From NCBI GenBank assembly GCA_040881945.1, contig JBBECF010000118.1:1-23222 (forward strand): 23,222 nt of DNA, in the 5' to 3' direction. Below, one piece after another: positions 1 to 8,937 of this stretch. Below the pieces are notes generated by a model. The model saw only the letters and a program-made list of their open reading frames with translations. It was not told the DNA's origin and did not search any database. A program made the translations under genes and the position numbers. Source of the DNA: JBBECF01 sp040881945 (lineage in GTDB: Bacteria > Pseudomonadota > Alphaproteobacteria > Dongiales > Dongiaceae). Within the stretch, counting starts at the first letter, position 1. Every line of letters begins with the position of its first letter.

Positions 1-1094
<1,094 letters not shown>

Positions 1095-1233
1095 CGGCGG
1101 GTATGACGTCTGCGTTATGCAACCTTTAGTATCGGCGTTTCGGCGTTAACGCGGGCTTAAGCCGCGCGCCGGCGCCGCCTTGCGCTATGATGACGCCCGA
1201 CGCGGCACGGGCAGGCGGGGAGGGACGGGGGCC

Positions 1234-2805
1234 ATGATCGTGGCCGACCAGAGCGAGGCGATCGCCTTCCTGTCGCGCCCGGCCACCCACGGCGCGGCGA
1301 CGGCGGCGGTCGAGCGCATCGACACCCACGGCGCCGTCGTCTTCCTCGCCGGCGCGCGCGCCTACAAGCTGAAGCGCGCGGTCAAATTTTCGTACATGGA
1401 CTTTTCCACGGCGGAGCTGCGGCGGCGCGCCTGCGAGGCGGAACTGGCGCTCAACCGCCGCACGGCGCCCGAGCTCTATCTCGAGGTGCGCTCGATCAAC
1501 CGCGCCGACGGCGGGCTCGCCTTCGGCGGCGGCGGGCCGGTCGTCGATTGGGTCGTCGTGATGCGGCGGTTCGACCAGGACAAGCTGTTCGATCGCCTGG
1601 CCGAACGCGGCGCGCTGACGCCGGCGCTGATGATCGATCTCGCCGGCCGCATCGCGTCGTTCCACGACGCCGCGGCGCCGAGCCTCGCGTTCGGCGGCGC
1701 CGCCGGGATCCGCGCCGCGATCGACGGCAACGCCGGCGATTTCGCCGTGGCCGAACCGGGCCTGTTCGACGTGAGGGCGGTGGCCGGCTTGACCGAGGCG
1801 TCGATCGCCGCCCTCGCGCGCGTCGCCGCCCTGCTCGACCGCCGGCGGGCGGCGGCCAAGGTGCGGCGCTGTCACGGCGACCTGCATCTGCGCAACATCT
1901 GCCTCGACGACGGCCGCCCGACGCTGTTCGACTGCATCGAGTTCAACGACGCCATCGCCACGATCGACGTGCTCTACGACCTGTCGTTCCTGCTGATGGA
2001 TCTGGAGCACCGTCGGCTGCGCCCGCTCGGCAATGCGGTGTTCAACCGCTATCTCGACCTGCGCGACGAAGCCGACGGACTCGCCGCGTTGCCGCTGTTC
2101 CTAAGCTTGCGCGCGGCGATCCGCGCCCATGTCGGCGCCGCGGCGGCGGCGGCGCAGCCGCAGGCGGCCGCTTCTCGGGCGCTGCGCCAGGAGGCGCGCG
2201 GCTATCTGACGATGGCGGCGGACCTGTTGCGGCCGGCGCCGCCTGTGCTGGTCGCGATCGGCGGCCTCAGCGGCACCGGGAAATCGACCCTCGCCTACGG
2301 CCTGGCGCCCGAGCTCGGCGCCGCGCCGGGCGCGCGCGTCCTGCGCAGCGACGTGATCCGCAAGCGCCTGATGCGGGTCGCGCCGGAGACCCGCCTGCCC
2401 GAGACCGCCTACCGCGCCGAGGTGACGGAGCGGGTCTACGCGGCGCTGCACGACGAGGCCGCCGCCGCGCTCGCCGCCGGGCACGGCGTGGTCGTCGACG
2501 CGGTGTTCGGCCGCCCGGCGGAGCGCGCCGCCATTGCCGCGACCGCGCGGGCGGCGGGCGCGCCGTTCGCCGGGCTGTGGCTGGAGGCCCCGGTCGCGAC
2601 GCTGGAGGCGCGCCTCGCGGCGCGGCGCGGCGACGCGTCCGATGCCACCGCGGCGGTGCTGCGCCGCCAGCTCGCCTATGATCTCGGCGAGATCGCGTGG
2701 CCGCGCATCGACGCCGGCGGCGGCCCCGCCGACACCCTGGCCGCGGCGCGGCGGCGGCTGGCGCCGTTGATCCAGGTCAAGGCGGCGGCCGGACCCGGCA
2801 CCTAA
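1234..2805 (+). CDS. Fused aminoglycoside-phosphotransferase-like kinase and AAA/P-loop kinase (COG2187-COG0645 type)
   Basis: This is a two-domain protein of 523 aa. The N-terminal half is a kinase-like/APH fold: YKLKRAVKF near residue 45, catalytic-loop motif CHGDLHLRNI with H214, D216 and N221, and metal-binding LFDCIEF with D233. The C-terminal third is a gluconate-kinase-like P-loop domain with Walker A GGLSGTGKST at residues 343-352. I chose the ATG at 1234 because a strong purine-rich ribosome site (GGGGAGGGA) precedes it; the frame is open from an ATG at 1180. Physiological substrates of this family are unknown. The Mycobacterium homologue I recall, Rv2004c, belongs to the DosR hypoxia regulon beside a USP gene, and USP and protease genes follow here too. 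Antibiotic resistance is not implied. An FNR-like box lies inside the last codons and probably serves the next gene. Confidence 0.9.
   Translation: MIVADQSEAIAFLSRPATHGAATAAVERIDTHGAVVFLAGARAYKLKRAVKFSYMDFSTAELRRRACEAELALNRRTAPELYLEVRSINRADGGLAFGGGGPVVDWVVVMRRFDQDKLFDRLAERGALTPALMIDLAGRIASFHDAAAPSLAFGGAAGIRAAIDGNAGDFAVAEPGLFDVRAVAGLTEASIAALARVAALLDRRRAAAKVRRCHGDLHLRNICLDDGRPTLFDCIEFNDAIATIDVLYDLSFLLMDLEHRRLRPLGNAVFNRYLDLRDEADGLAALPLFLSLRAAIRAHVGAAAAAAQPQAAASRALRQEARGYLTMAADLLRPAPPVLVAIGGLSGTGKSTLAYGLAPELGAAPGARVLRSDVIRKRLMRVAPETRLPETAYRAEVTERVYAALHDEAAAALAAGHGVVVDAVFGRPAERAAIAATARAAGAPFAGLWLEAPVATLEARLAARRGDASDATAAVLRRQLAYDLGEIAWPRIDAGGGPADTLAAARRRLAPLIQVKAAAGPGT
2767..2780 (+). promoter_or_regulatory. 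FNR/FixK/Anr-type box TTGATCCAGGTCAA upstream of the Lon-like protease
   Basis: The 14-mer fits the FNR/FixK consensus TTGAY-N4-RTCAA exactly on both half-sites. It lies within the last codons (LIQVK) of the upstream kinase gene and is centred about 63 bases before the protease ATG. Class II spacing would put the start of transcription near 2815 and a -10 element near 2803, where TAACCT is a poor match. The reverse complement of this site plus three flanking bases is identical to the box at 8858-8874. The protease could therefore have its own oxygen-responsive promoter. Confidence 0.6.
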
Positions 2806-2836
2806 CCTTGCGCAGCGACAGACCGGACCCCGACCG

Positions 2837-5254
2837 ATGCCTGTAGAACCCCTGCCGCCGCACGCCCTCTATCGCGGCTGCGACCCGGAGTCGTTGACCT
2901 TCGCGACCACCCGGGACCTCGAGGACATGGCCGAGGTCCCGGGTCAGGCGCGCGCCCTTGCGGCGGTGCGCTTCGGCGTCGGCATCCGCCGGTTCGGCTA
3001 CAATCTGTTCGCGCTCGGCCAGCCCGGCTCGGGCAAGCACACGACCGTGCGCCAGCTTCTCGAGAGCGCCGCGCGGGACCAGCCGACCCCGTCCGACCTC
3101 TGCTACGTCAACAACTTCGAAACGCCGCACCGTCCGGTCGCCCTGCGCCTGGCCGCCGGCAGGGGCGCCAAGCTGGCCGCCGACATGGCGGCGCTGATCG
3201 AGGACCTACAGACCGCCATCCCGGCCGTTTTCGAGAGGGACGACTACCGCAACCGGCGGCAGGTCATCGACGAGGAGTTCAAGCAGCGCCAGGAATCGGC
3301 CTTCGCGGCGTTGCAGGAACGCGCCAAGGCGAAGGACGTCGCCATGATCCGCACGCCGGTGGGCCTCGCCCTCGCGCCGATGCGCGACGGCGAAGTCCTG
3401 GGTCCCGACGAGTTCCGCAAGCTGCCGGAGGCGAAACGGCGTCACATGCAGGCCGACCTCGAGGCCCTGCAGGCCGATCTCGAGGCGACGCTGCGCCACT
3501 TCCCGCAATGGGACAAGGAACGGCGCGACCGTCTCCGCGACCTCAACCGCGAAGTCACGATGTTCGCGGTCGGCCACGGCATCGACAACCTGCGCGCGGC
3601 CTATCGCGACTTCCCCGAAGTCATCGCCCATCTCGACGCGGTCGAGCGCGACATCGTCGACCATGCCGACGCCTTCCTCGGCGCCTCGGCGGAACGCTCG
3701 GCCGCGGCCGGCCTCGGCGCCAAGCGGTCGGACGACGCCGACAGTTTCCGCCGCTATCGGGTGAACCTCGTGGTGGACAGCGGCGCGCTCACGGGCGCGC
3801 CGGTCGTCTACGAGGACAACCCGAGCTATTCGAACCTGCTCGGCCGGGTCGAACACCTGGCCGAGATGGGCGCTCTGATCACCGATTTCAATCTGATCAA
3901 GGGCGGCGCGCTGCACCGGGCCAACGACGGCTATCTGCTGCTCGACGCGCACAAGCTGCTGATCCAGCCCTTCGCCTACGAGGCTCTGAAGCGCGCGCTC
4001 CGGGCGAAGGAGATCCGCATCGAATCGCTGGGCCAGATGCTCAGCCTGGTCAGCACGGTGTCGCTCGAGCCGCAGCCGGTGCCGCTCGACGTCAAGGTCG
4101 TGCTGGTGGGCGAGCGGCTGCTCTACTATTTGCTGTGGCATTACGATCCAGACTTCGGCGAGCTGTTCAAGGTCGCCGTCGACTTCGAGGACGATATGCC
4201 GCGCGACGAGGCGTCCAAGATGTCCTTCGCGCGGTTGGTGGCCACCATCCTCCGGCGCGACGGCCTGCGCCCGCTCGACCGCGCCGCCGTCGCACGGGTG
4301 ATCGAACACGGCGCCCGCCTCGCCGACGACGCCGAGAAGCTGACGACGCGGCTCGGCCATATCGCCGACCTGCTGCGCGAAACCGACTATTGGGCCGGCC
4401 GGAACGGCCACGACGTGGCCGCCGCCGCCGACGTGCAGCAGGCCATCGACGCCCAGATCCATCGCGCCGACCGCGTCCGCGAACGGTCGCAGGAGGCGAT
4501 CCGGCGCGGCTTCCTGTTGATCGACACCGCCGGCAGCCGCGTCGGCCAAGTCAACGGCCTGTCGGTACTCGACCTCGGCAACGTCTCGTTCGGCCGACCC
4601 AGCCGCATCACCGCCCGCGTCCGCCTCGGGCGCGGCGAGGTCGTCGACATCGAGCGCAAGGTCGAGCTCGGCGGCCCGATTCACTCTAAGGGGGTGCTGA
4701 TCCTGGCCGGCTTCCTCGGCGCCCGCTTCGCGATCGAGCATCCGCTGTCGCTCGAGGCGAGCCTCGTCTTCGAGCAGTCCTACGGCGGGGTCGAAGGCGA
4801 CAGCGCCTCGTCGGCGGAGCTCTATGCGCTGCTCTCGGCGCTCGCCGAGGCGCCGGTCAAGCAGTCGCTCGCGGTCACCGGCTCGGTCAACCAGCACGGC
4901 CAGGTGCAGGCGATCGGCGGCGTCAACGAAAAGATCGAAGGATTCTTCGACACCTGCGTCCAGCGCGGGCTGACCGGCGATCAAGGCGTCCTGATCCCGG
5001 CGGTGAACGTCAAGCACCTGATGCTGCGCCGCGACGTCGTCGAGGCGGTCGAGGCCGGCAAGTTCCACGTCTATCCGGTGGAGACCGTCGACCAGGGCAT
5101 CGAGCTCCTGACCGGCCTGCCCGCCGGCGAGCGGGACGCAACCGGGCGGTTCCCCGAAGGCAGCATCAACCGTCGCGTCGAGGACCGGCTGATCGCGCTG
5201 GCCGAGCGCCGTCGCGCCTTCGGGGCCGCCGCCGCCGCGCCGGGAACGCCATGA
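2837..5254 (+). CDS. LonB-like ATP-dependent serine protease (AAA_32 plus Lon S16 domain)
   Basis: This 805-aa ATP-fuelled protease should degrade damaged or regulatory proteins in the cytoplasm. Walker A is GQPGSGKHT at residues 61-69. A long, charged, probably coiled-coil insertion runs from about 110 to 270. The S16 peptidase domain is at the C-terminus. The catalytic Ser-Lys dyad is visible as S656 in EGDSASS and K699 in GGVNEKIEG, and the 43-residue spacing is the same as in E. coli Lon. The architecture matches the LonB-like family, without the Lon substrate-binding N-domain; Pseudomonas AsrA is a relative I recall. The gene starts 31 bases after the kinase gene, without a strong ribosome site, and its stop overlaps the ATG of the USP gene. 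The upstream FNR-like box suggests induction under low oxygen. Confidence 0.93.
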   Translation: MPVEPLPPHALYRGCDPESLTFATTRDLEDMAEVPGQARALAAVRFGVGIRRFGYNLFALGQPGSGKHTTVRQLLESAARDQPTPSDLCYVNNFETPHRPVALRLAAGRGAKLAADMAALIEDLQTAIPAVFERDDYRNRRQVIDEEFKQRQESAFAALQERAKAKDVAMIRTPVGLALAPMRDGEVLGPDEFRKLPEAKRRHMQADLEALQADLEATLRHFPQWDKERRDRLRDLNREVTMFAVGHGIDNLRAAYRDFPEVIAHLDAVERDIVDHADAFLGASAERSAAAGLGAKRSDDADSFRRYRVNLVVDSGALTGAPVVYEDNPSYSNLLGRVEHLAEMGALITDFNLIKGGALHRANDGYLLLDAHKLLIQPFAYEALKRALRAKEIRIESLGQMLSLVSTVSLEPQPVPLDVKVVLVGERLLYYLLWHYDPDFGELFKVAVDFEDDMPRDEASKMSFARLVATILRRDGLRPLDRAAVARVIEHGARLADDAEKLTTRLGHIADLLRETDYWAGRNGHDVAAAADVQQAIDAQIHRADRVRERSQEAIRRGFLLIDTAGSRVGQVNGLSVLDLGNVSFGRPSRITARVRLGRGEVVDIERKVELGGPIHSKGVLILAGFLGARFAIEHPLSLEASLVFEQSYGGVEGDSASSAELYALLSALAEAPVKQSLAVTGSVNQHGQVQAIGGVNEKIEGFFDTCVQRGLTGDQGVLIPAVNVKHLMLRRDVVEAVEAGKFHVYPVETVDQGIELLTGLPAGERDATGRFPEGSINRRVEDRLIALAERRRAFGAAAAAPGTP

Positions 5255-6093
5255 GCGGCGACGCGCCGGCTCCCGTCCTGCGGCGCATTCTGGTCGCGCT
5301 CGACGCCTCGCGCGCGAGCCTGGCGGCGCTGGAGACGGCGGCGGCGCTGGCGGCAAGCCTCGAGGCCGAGCTGACCGGGCTGTTCGTCGAAGACATCGAC
5401 CTGCTGAATCTCGCCGGTCTGCCCTTCGCGCGAGAGGTCAGCCTGTTGACGCAGGCGGCGCGCGCCCTCGATCCGGAAACCGTCGAGGCCGAGCTGCGGG
5501 CGCAGGCGGGGCTGGCGCGCCGGGCGCTGGCCGAGGTGGCGGAGTCGCTGCGGCTGCGCTGGTCCTTCCGCACCGTTCGCGGCCGGGTGACCGCGGAGCT
5601 GCTGGCGGCCGCGGTCGAGGTCGACATGGTCGCCGTCGGCCGCGGGCGGACACGGCTCGGCCGCACGGCGCGGGCGGTTGTCGCCCAGGCGTCGCGCTCC
5701 GTGCTGGTCGCCGCGCCGGCCTCCGGCTCCGCCCCGGCCCGGGTCGCGCTCGCCTTCGACGGCTCGCCCTGCGCCGCGGCCGCGCTCGTCACGGCCGCGC
5801 GGCTGGCCCGGCGCGAAGGCGCCGAGCTGGCGGTGTTTGTGCTGGCGGCGGACGCCGACGAGGCGGAGCGGCGCGTGACGGCGGCGGCGGAACAACTGCG
5901 CGCCCTGGGGGTCGCGGCAAGGTTCCGGCGCCTCGTCGGCGTCGGCGCGGGCGAGCTGCGGCGCGCCGTCGAGCGCGAGGGCGCGCGGCTGCTCGTCCTC
6001 GGGGCCGACGCCTCGGTTATTCCCGACGACACGCTCGCGCTGCTGCTCGAAATCGCCGGCTGTCCGCTCCTGCTGGTGCGCACGACTCCCTGA
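5251..6093 (+). CDS. Tandem-domain universal stress protein
   Basis: This 280-aa protein has two UspA folds, roughly residues 10-150 and 160-280. The first opens ILVALDASRASLAALETAA and the second VALAFDGSPCAAAALVTAA. Each ends in a hydrophobic strand, SVLVAA and LLLVR. The ATP-binding consensus G-x2-G-x9-G-[S/T] is not intact in either half: the first has GRGRTRLG followed by no Gly-Ser, and the second lacks it completely. Nucleotide binding is therefore doubtful. The start codon lies in an ATGA overlap with the protease stop, so the two are translationally coupled and probably act in the same response. Downstream it converges on pcm with only 12 bases between the genes and no recognisable terminator. 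Confidence 0.9.
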   Translation: MSGDAPAPVLRRILVALDASRASLAALETAAALAASLEAELTGLFVEDIDLLNLAGLPFAREVSLLTQAARALDPETVEAELRAQAGLARRALAEVAESLRLRWSFRTVRGRVTAELLAAAVEVDMVAVGRGRTRLGRTARAVVAQASRSVLVAAPASGSAPARVALAFDGSPCAAAALVTAARLARREGAELAVFVLAADADEAERRVTAAAEQLRALGVAARFRRLVGVGAGELRRAVEREGARLLVLGADASVIPDDTLALLLEIAGCPLLLVRTTP

Positions 6094-6105
6094 TCGCCGG
6101 CGTCG

Positions 6106-6792
6106 TCAGCGCGGCTCGCGGTGCCGCAGCGGCACGAAGGCCACCGGCAGGATCGACCGTGCCTCGGTTTCGCCGGCCGCGGTATTGTCGAGCACCATCA
6201 GGTCCTGGCCGAGATACCCGGTCCCGACCGGAATGACCAGCCGGCCGCCGGCCTTGAGCTGGGCGACGAGCGGCGGCGGCACCTCGGGCGCGGCGGCGGT
6301 GACGATGATCCCGTCATAGGGCGCATGTTCCGGCCAGCCCTGGTAACCGTCCGCCGCGCGCACCTCCACGTTGTCGTAACCGAGACGGCGCAGCCGCGCC
6401 GCCGCGGCCTCGGCCAGTTCGGGAATGACCTCGACGCTGTACACCCGAAGGGCGAGCTCGGCCAGCACCGCCGCCTGGTAGCCGCAGCCCGTCCCGACCT
6501 CGAGCACGACATGGTCCGGCTCGACGCGCAGCAGGTCCGACATCAGGGCAACGATGTAGGGTTGCGAGATGGTCTGCCCGTGGCCGATCGCCAGCGGCGC
6601 ATTGACATAGGCGAGAGGTTGATCGGCGGCGGGCACGAACTCGTGCCGCGGCACCCGGCCGAGGGCGGCCATGACCCGCGGATCGAAGGCGGGCCGGCCG
6701 GTGTAGCGCGCCGTGGCCACGGCCTCGGCGGCGATCTCGCGCAGCATCGCCGCGCGCCGACGCTCGACGGTGTCGTCGCCGGTGTCCATCAT
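6106..6792 (-). CDS. pcm: Protein-L-isoaspartate O-methyltransferase
   Basis: It repairs spontaneously damaged proteins by transferring methyl from S-adenosylmethionine to L-isoaspartyl residues. The 228-aa product has the PCMT signature GHGQTISQPYIVALM at residues 70-84 and SAM-binding motif I VLEVGTGCGYQAAVLA at 97-112. The acidic SVEVIPEL strand follows, then DGYQGWPEHAPYDGIIVTAAAPEVP and a C-terminal LVIPVG strand, which are typical family landmarks. The frame stays open further upstream, but the ATG at 6792 (or the next one at 6789) is chosen because it overlaps the stop of the methionine adenosyltransferase gene as ATGA. That coupling places the SAM producer and this SAM consumer in one transcript. 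N-terminal residues 1-25 are poorly conserved and the exact start is the only real doubt. Confidence 0.93.
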   Translation of the reverse strand: MMDTGDDTVERRRAAMLREIAAEAVATARYTGRPAFDPRVMAALGRVPRHEFVPAADQPLAYVNAPLAIGHGQTISQPYIVALMSDLLRVEPDHVVLEVGTGCGYQAAVLAELALRVYSVEVIPELAEAAAARLRRLGYDNVEVRAADGYQGWPEHAPYDGIIVTAAAPEVPPPLVAQLKAGGRLVIPVGTGYLGQDLMVLDNTAAGETEARSILPVAFVPLRHREPR

Positions 6793-8021
6793 GTCTTGGC
6801 CGTCTCGCGCAGCGGCCAGCGGTCGAGAGCGACGGCGCCGCTCAGGATCTCGCGCCACAGCTCGCGCAATTCCGCGAGCCGGCGGCGGACGATCGGCGTG
6901 ACGGCGGGGGCGAAAAACGCCGCCGGCCGCGGCGCGCGCGGGCACAGGCGGACCTCGGCGATCTGCGGCTCGTCGATTGGCCGGCCGATGCGGCTGACCA
7001 GGTAGCACTCGGCCGCCGCCGCCTCGGGGATCTCGGCGACGACGGTCTCGGCGATGAGCCCGGCGGCGATGTTGTAGAGCTTGCCGACGTGGCTGATCGG
7101 GTTCTTCCCGGCCGCCGATTCCATGGTCATCGGTCGGTACGGGGTAATCAGGCCGTTGACCCGGTTGCCGCGGCCGGCCTCGCCGTCGTCGCCGGCCTCG
7201 GCCGAGGTCCCGGTGACGGTGAGATAGATGCTGTCCGGCGCGGGGCCGTCGGCGGTGTTGACCTCGACCGCGACCGGGCGCTCGGTATATTCGCCAGCGA
7301 CGGCCCGTGCGGTTTCCGCGATCCACGCCTTATTGGCGAGATAATCGTCCATGCCGGCGACGTGGCGGCCGATGGCGGCGCTGGCTACGGTGAGGCGTAT
7401 CTCGGCGCCGCGCCGCACAGCCATGACCTTGATATCCTCGCCGATCGCCGGGCGAATCTGTTTGACCGCGGCGGCATTGAGCCGGCGCTCGACGCCGAGC
7501 GCGATCGTCTCGAGTTGGCTCAACGGCGCGAAGCCGACCCCGCAGGAGGTGTCGTTGGCGAGCGCCACCCCGGTCCGCCGCTGGCGCTCGAACAGCTCGG
7601 CGAGATCGACCGAGCCGGCCCGGATCAGGCAGTGGACGCGCACATGCCGCTCGGCGTCGAGCGCCCGCATGTTGCGTCGCAGCCAGCCGCGGCACGCCTC
7701 GACCGCCAGCTCGGCGACCGGGACGGTCACGCCCTTGTACTCGGCGGTGGCGCGCCCGGCCAGATAGAGGTCGATCGGCTGCAGCACCTCGCCGCCGCCG
7801 AAGGCGGGTCGCGCCGCGCCGCCGCGCAGCAAGGCCTTGTCGACGTTGTGATGCAGGATGAAGCCGAAGCGCTCGCAGTAGAACGCGGACAGCGCCCGGC
7901 TCACCTCCTCGACCAGGGCGTCGCACAGGCTGTCGGGATGACCCAGCCCCTTGCGCTCGACGATCTCCGCCGGCAGCGCGTCGCCGCCCGGCGCGGCCAG
8001 CAGGTCAACGGTGACATCCAT
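6789..8021 (-). CDS. Archaeal-type methionine adenosyltransferase (S-adenosylmethionine synthetase, PF01941 type)
   Basis: It makes S-adenosylmethionine from methionine and ATP. The 410-aa protein is not the usual bacterial MetK but the archaeal-type family. Visible motifs are ERKGLGHPDSLCD at residues 22-34 (catalytic His 28), NVDKALLRGG, DTSCGVGFAPLS, and the glycine/acid-rich GTSAEAGDDGEAGRGNRVNG followed by MTMESAAGKNPISHVGKLYN. The ATG at 8021 gives the family's normal N-terminus (VERKGLGHPD near residue 22). It follows the USP gene after 33 bases and overlaps pcm by ATGA. I infer a second, stress-dedicated SAM source rather than the housekeeping enzyme, since bacteria normally also carry metK elsewhere. 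Whether this genome has metK cannot be seen here. Confidence 0.92.
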   Translation of the reverse strand: MDVTVDLLAAPGGDALPAEIVERKGLGHPDSLCDALVEEVSRALSAFYCERFGFILHHNVDKALLRGGAARPAFGGGEVLQPIDLYLAGRATAEYKGVTVPVAELAVEACRGWLRRNMRALDAERHVRVHCLIRAGSVDLAELFERQRRTGVALANDTSCGVGFAPLSQLETIALGVERRLNAAAVKQIRPAIGEDIKVMAVRRGAEIRLTVASAAIGRHVAGMDDYLANKAWIAETARAVAGEYTERPVAVEVNTADGPAPDSIYLTVTGTSAEAGDDGEAGRGNRVNGLITPYRPMTMESAAGKNPISHVGKLYNIAAGLIAETVVAEIPEAAAAECYLVSRIGRPIDEPQIAEVRLCPRAPRPAAFFAPAVTPIVRRRLAELRELWREILSGAVALDRWPLRETAKT

Positions 8022-8054
8022 GCCGGGACCCGCGACCGGCGCCGCGCCGGGCGG

Positions 8055-8504
8055 TCAGCGCACCGTGATGCAACTGCACTCGGCCAGGGTGCAGACCTTG
8101 TGGGAAACGCTGCCGAGCAGCATCCCCTCGATGTCGCCGAGGCCGCGGCTGCCGAGCACGATGAGATCGACGCCGGTCTGCTTGGCGTGGGCGACGATGG
8201 TGCGGGCCGGCTGTCCGGTCTTGGCGATCGCCTGGACGTCGGTCAGGCCCTTCTTGCGCGCGTGCTCCTCGGCCTGCGCCAGGGTCTCCTTGGTGCGGTC
8301 GTCGATCAGGTCCTCCGGCGTCCCGGTGAGGCCCTCGATCTCCATGTAGTGCCGCAGCTTTTCCGATACGTCGGCGGGCGGCTTCTTGGTCACCATGAGG
8401 AACTGCAGCTTCGACCCGTATTTCAGGGCAAGATCGACGCCGTTCACCGCCGCCTTCATGGCGTGGCGCGAGCCGTCGACGGCAACGAGTATGTGCTTGA
8501 ACAT
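8055..8504 (-). CDS. Universal stress protein, UspA family, single domain
   Basis: The 149-aa cytoplasmic protein is a classic ATP-binding USP. It begins MFKHILVAVDGSRHAMKAA, with the Asp 10 usual for the family. It carries a perfect G-x2-G-x9-G-[S/T] nucleotide motif (G118, G121, G131, S132), followed by the closing ECSCITVR strand. A strong AGGAGGT ribosome site sits a few bases before the ATG. It is the second gene of a minus-strand run (80-aa protein, this gene, methionine adenosyltransferase, pcm). It is probably expressed from the divergent region carrying the FNR-like box at 8861, as several USPs are in other proteobacteria. Confidence 0.94.
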   Translation of the reverse strand: MFKHILVAVDGSRHAMKAAVNGVDLALKYGSKLQFLMVTKKPPADVSEKLRHYMEIEGLTGTPEDLIDDRTKETLAQAEEHARKKGLTDVQAIAKTGQPARTIVAHAKQTGVDLIVLGSRGLGDIEGMLLGSVSHKVCTLAECSCITVR

Positions 8505-8549
8505 CGGGTACCTCCTGCCTCTCGCGCGACCGCCCGGGCCGGCCTGGGC

Positions 8550-8792
8550 TCACGCCCCGCGGGTTCGATCCTCGTCCTGGTCCAACTCCTGGGCCCGCAG
8601 GATCTCGTACACGTCGGCGACGACGCCGCTGAGCGGGCGTTCGAGCTGGCCGCCGAGATACTCGTCCTCGGTGAGCCAGGCGAAGGCCTCCGTGACCTCG
8701 GCCGGCGTCGCGCCGGTAGCGATGACGTCGGCGACGCGCTCGTCGCTGAGACGGCCGACGATGTCGAGGATCTGCTCCTTGGTTACGCTCAC
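8550..8792 (-). CDS. Small hypothetical protein (80 aa) leading the stress operon
   Basis: I do not recognise a named family. The product is acidic and predicted mostly helical: an N-terminal EQILDIVGRLSDERVADVIATG segment, then TPAEVTEAFAWLTEDEYLG, an LSGVVADVYEIL helix and a charged tail (QDEDRTRG). There is no signal peptide, membrane helix or Cys motif. The start is GTG at 8792, preceded by GAGGGCGGG. I call it real because it has consistent GC-rich third-position coding, a ribosome site, and sits 45 bases before the USP gene as the first gene after the FNR-like box. The helical pattern resembles small adaptor or regulatory proteins, but no function can be assigned. Confidence 0.72.
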   Translation of the reverse strand: MSVTKEQILDIVGRLSDERVADVIATGATPAEVTEAFAWLTEDEYLGGQLERPLSGVVADVYEILRAQELDQDEDRTRGA

Positions 8793-8860
8793 TGGCCCGC
8801 CCTCGCGCCGTTATCGGAACCCGAGAGAATACACTATTCGCAGGCCGCAGCCGAGACGCC

Positions 8861-8874
8861 TTGACCTGGATCAA
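8861..8874. promoter_or_regulatory. FNR/FixK/Anr-type box TTGACCTGGATCAA between divergent genes
   Basis: This is an exact match to TTGAY-N4-RTCAA. It lies 69 bases from the GTG of the 80-aa gene and 64 bases from the malic enzyme ATG. At class II spacing (centre near -41.5) each direction has a 4/6 match to TATAAT: AATAGT on the minus strand (8838-8833) and CATACT on the plus strand (8896-8901). It could therefore activate either or both operons. The same 17 bases (GCCTTGACCTGGATCAA) recur inverted at 2767-2783. No fnr/fixK gene is present in the window. Confidence 0.68.
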
Positions 8875-8937
8875 GGGGATCCGGCCATCGTCCCGCATAC
8901 TGGACCGGTTTCGACCCAGGTTGCGGGAGCCCGCTTC

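Noticed and set aside
1234..2805. Aminoglycoside-resistance gene
   Set aside because: Only the kinase fold and HGDxHxxN motif are shared. The C-terminal P-loop fusion and the stress-gene context match the uncharacterised COG2187-COG0645 family instead.
3206..5356. A 716-codon open frame on the minus strand opposite the Lon-like protease
   Set aside because: The translation is low-complexity (Arg, Gly, Asp, Val rich) with no motifs, and it mirrors a gene with an intact catalytic dyad. In GC-rich DNA such antisense frames are expected.
6793..7326. Upstream extension of pcm in the same frame
   Set aside because: It lies entirely within the methionine adenosyltransferase gene and encodes Arg-rich shadow sequence. 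The ATGA overlap at 6789-6792 gives a natural start.
8386..8937. N-terminal extension of the malic enzyme
   Set aside because: The extra residues have no family similarity and would run through the USP gene, the 80-aa gene and the FNR-like box.
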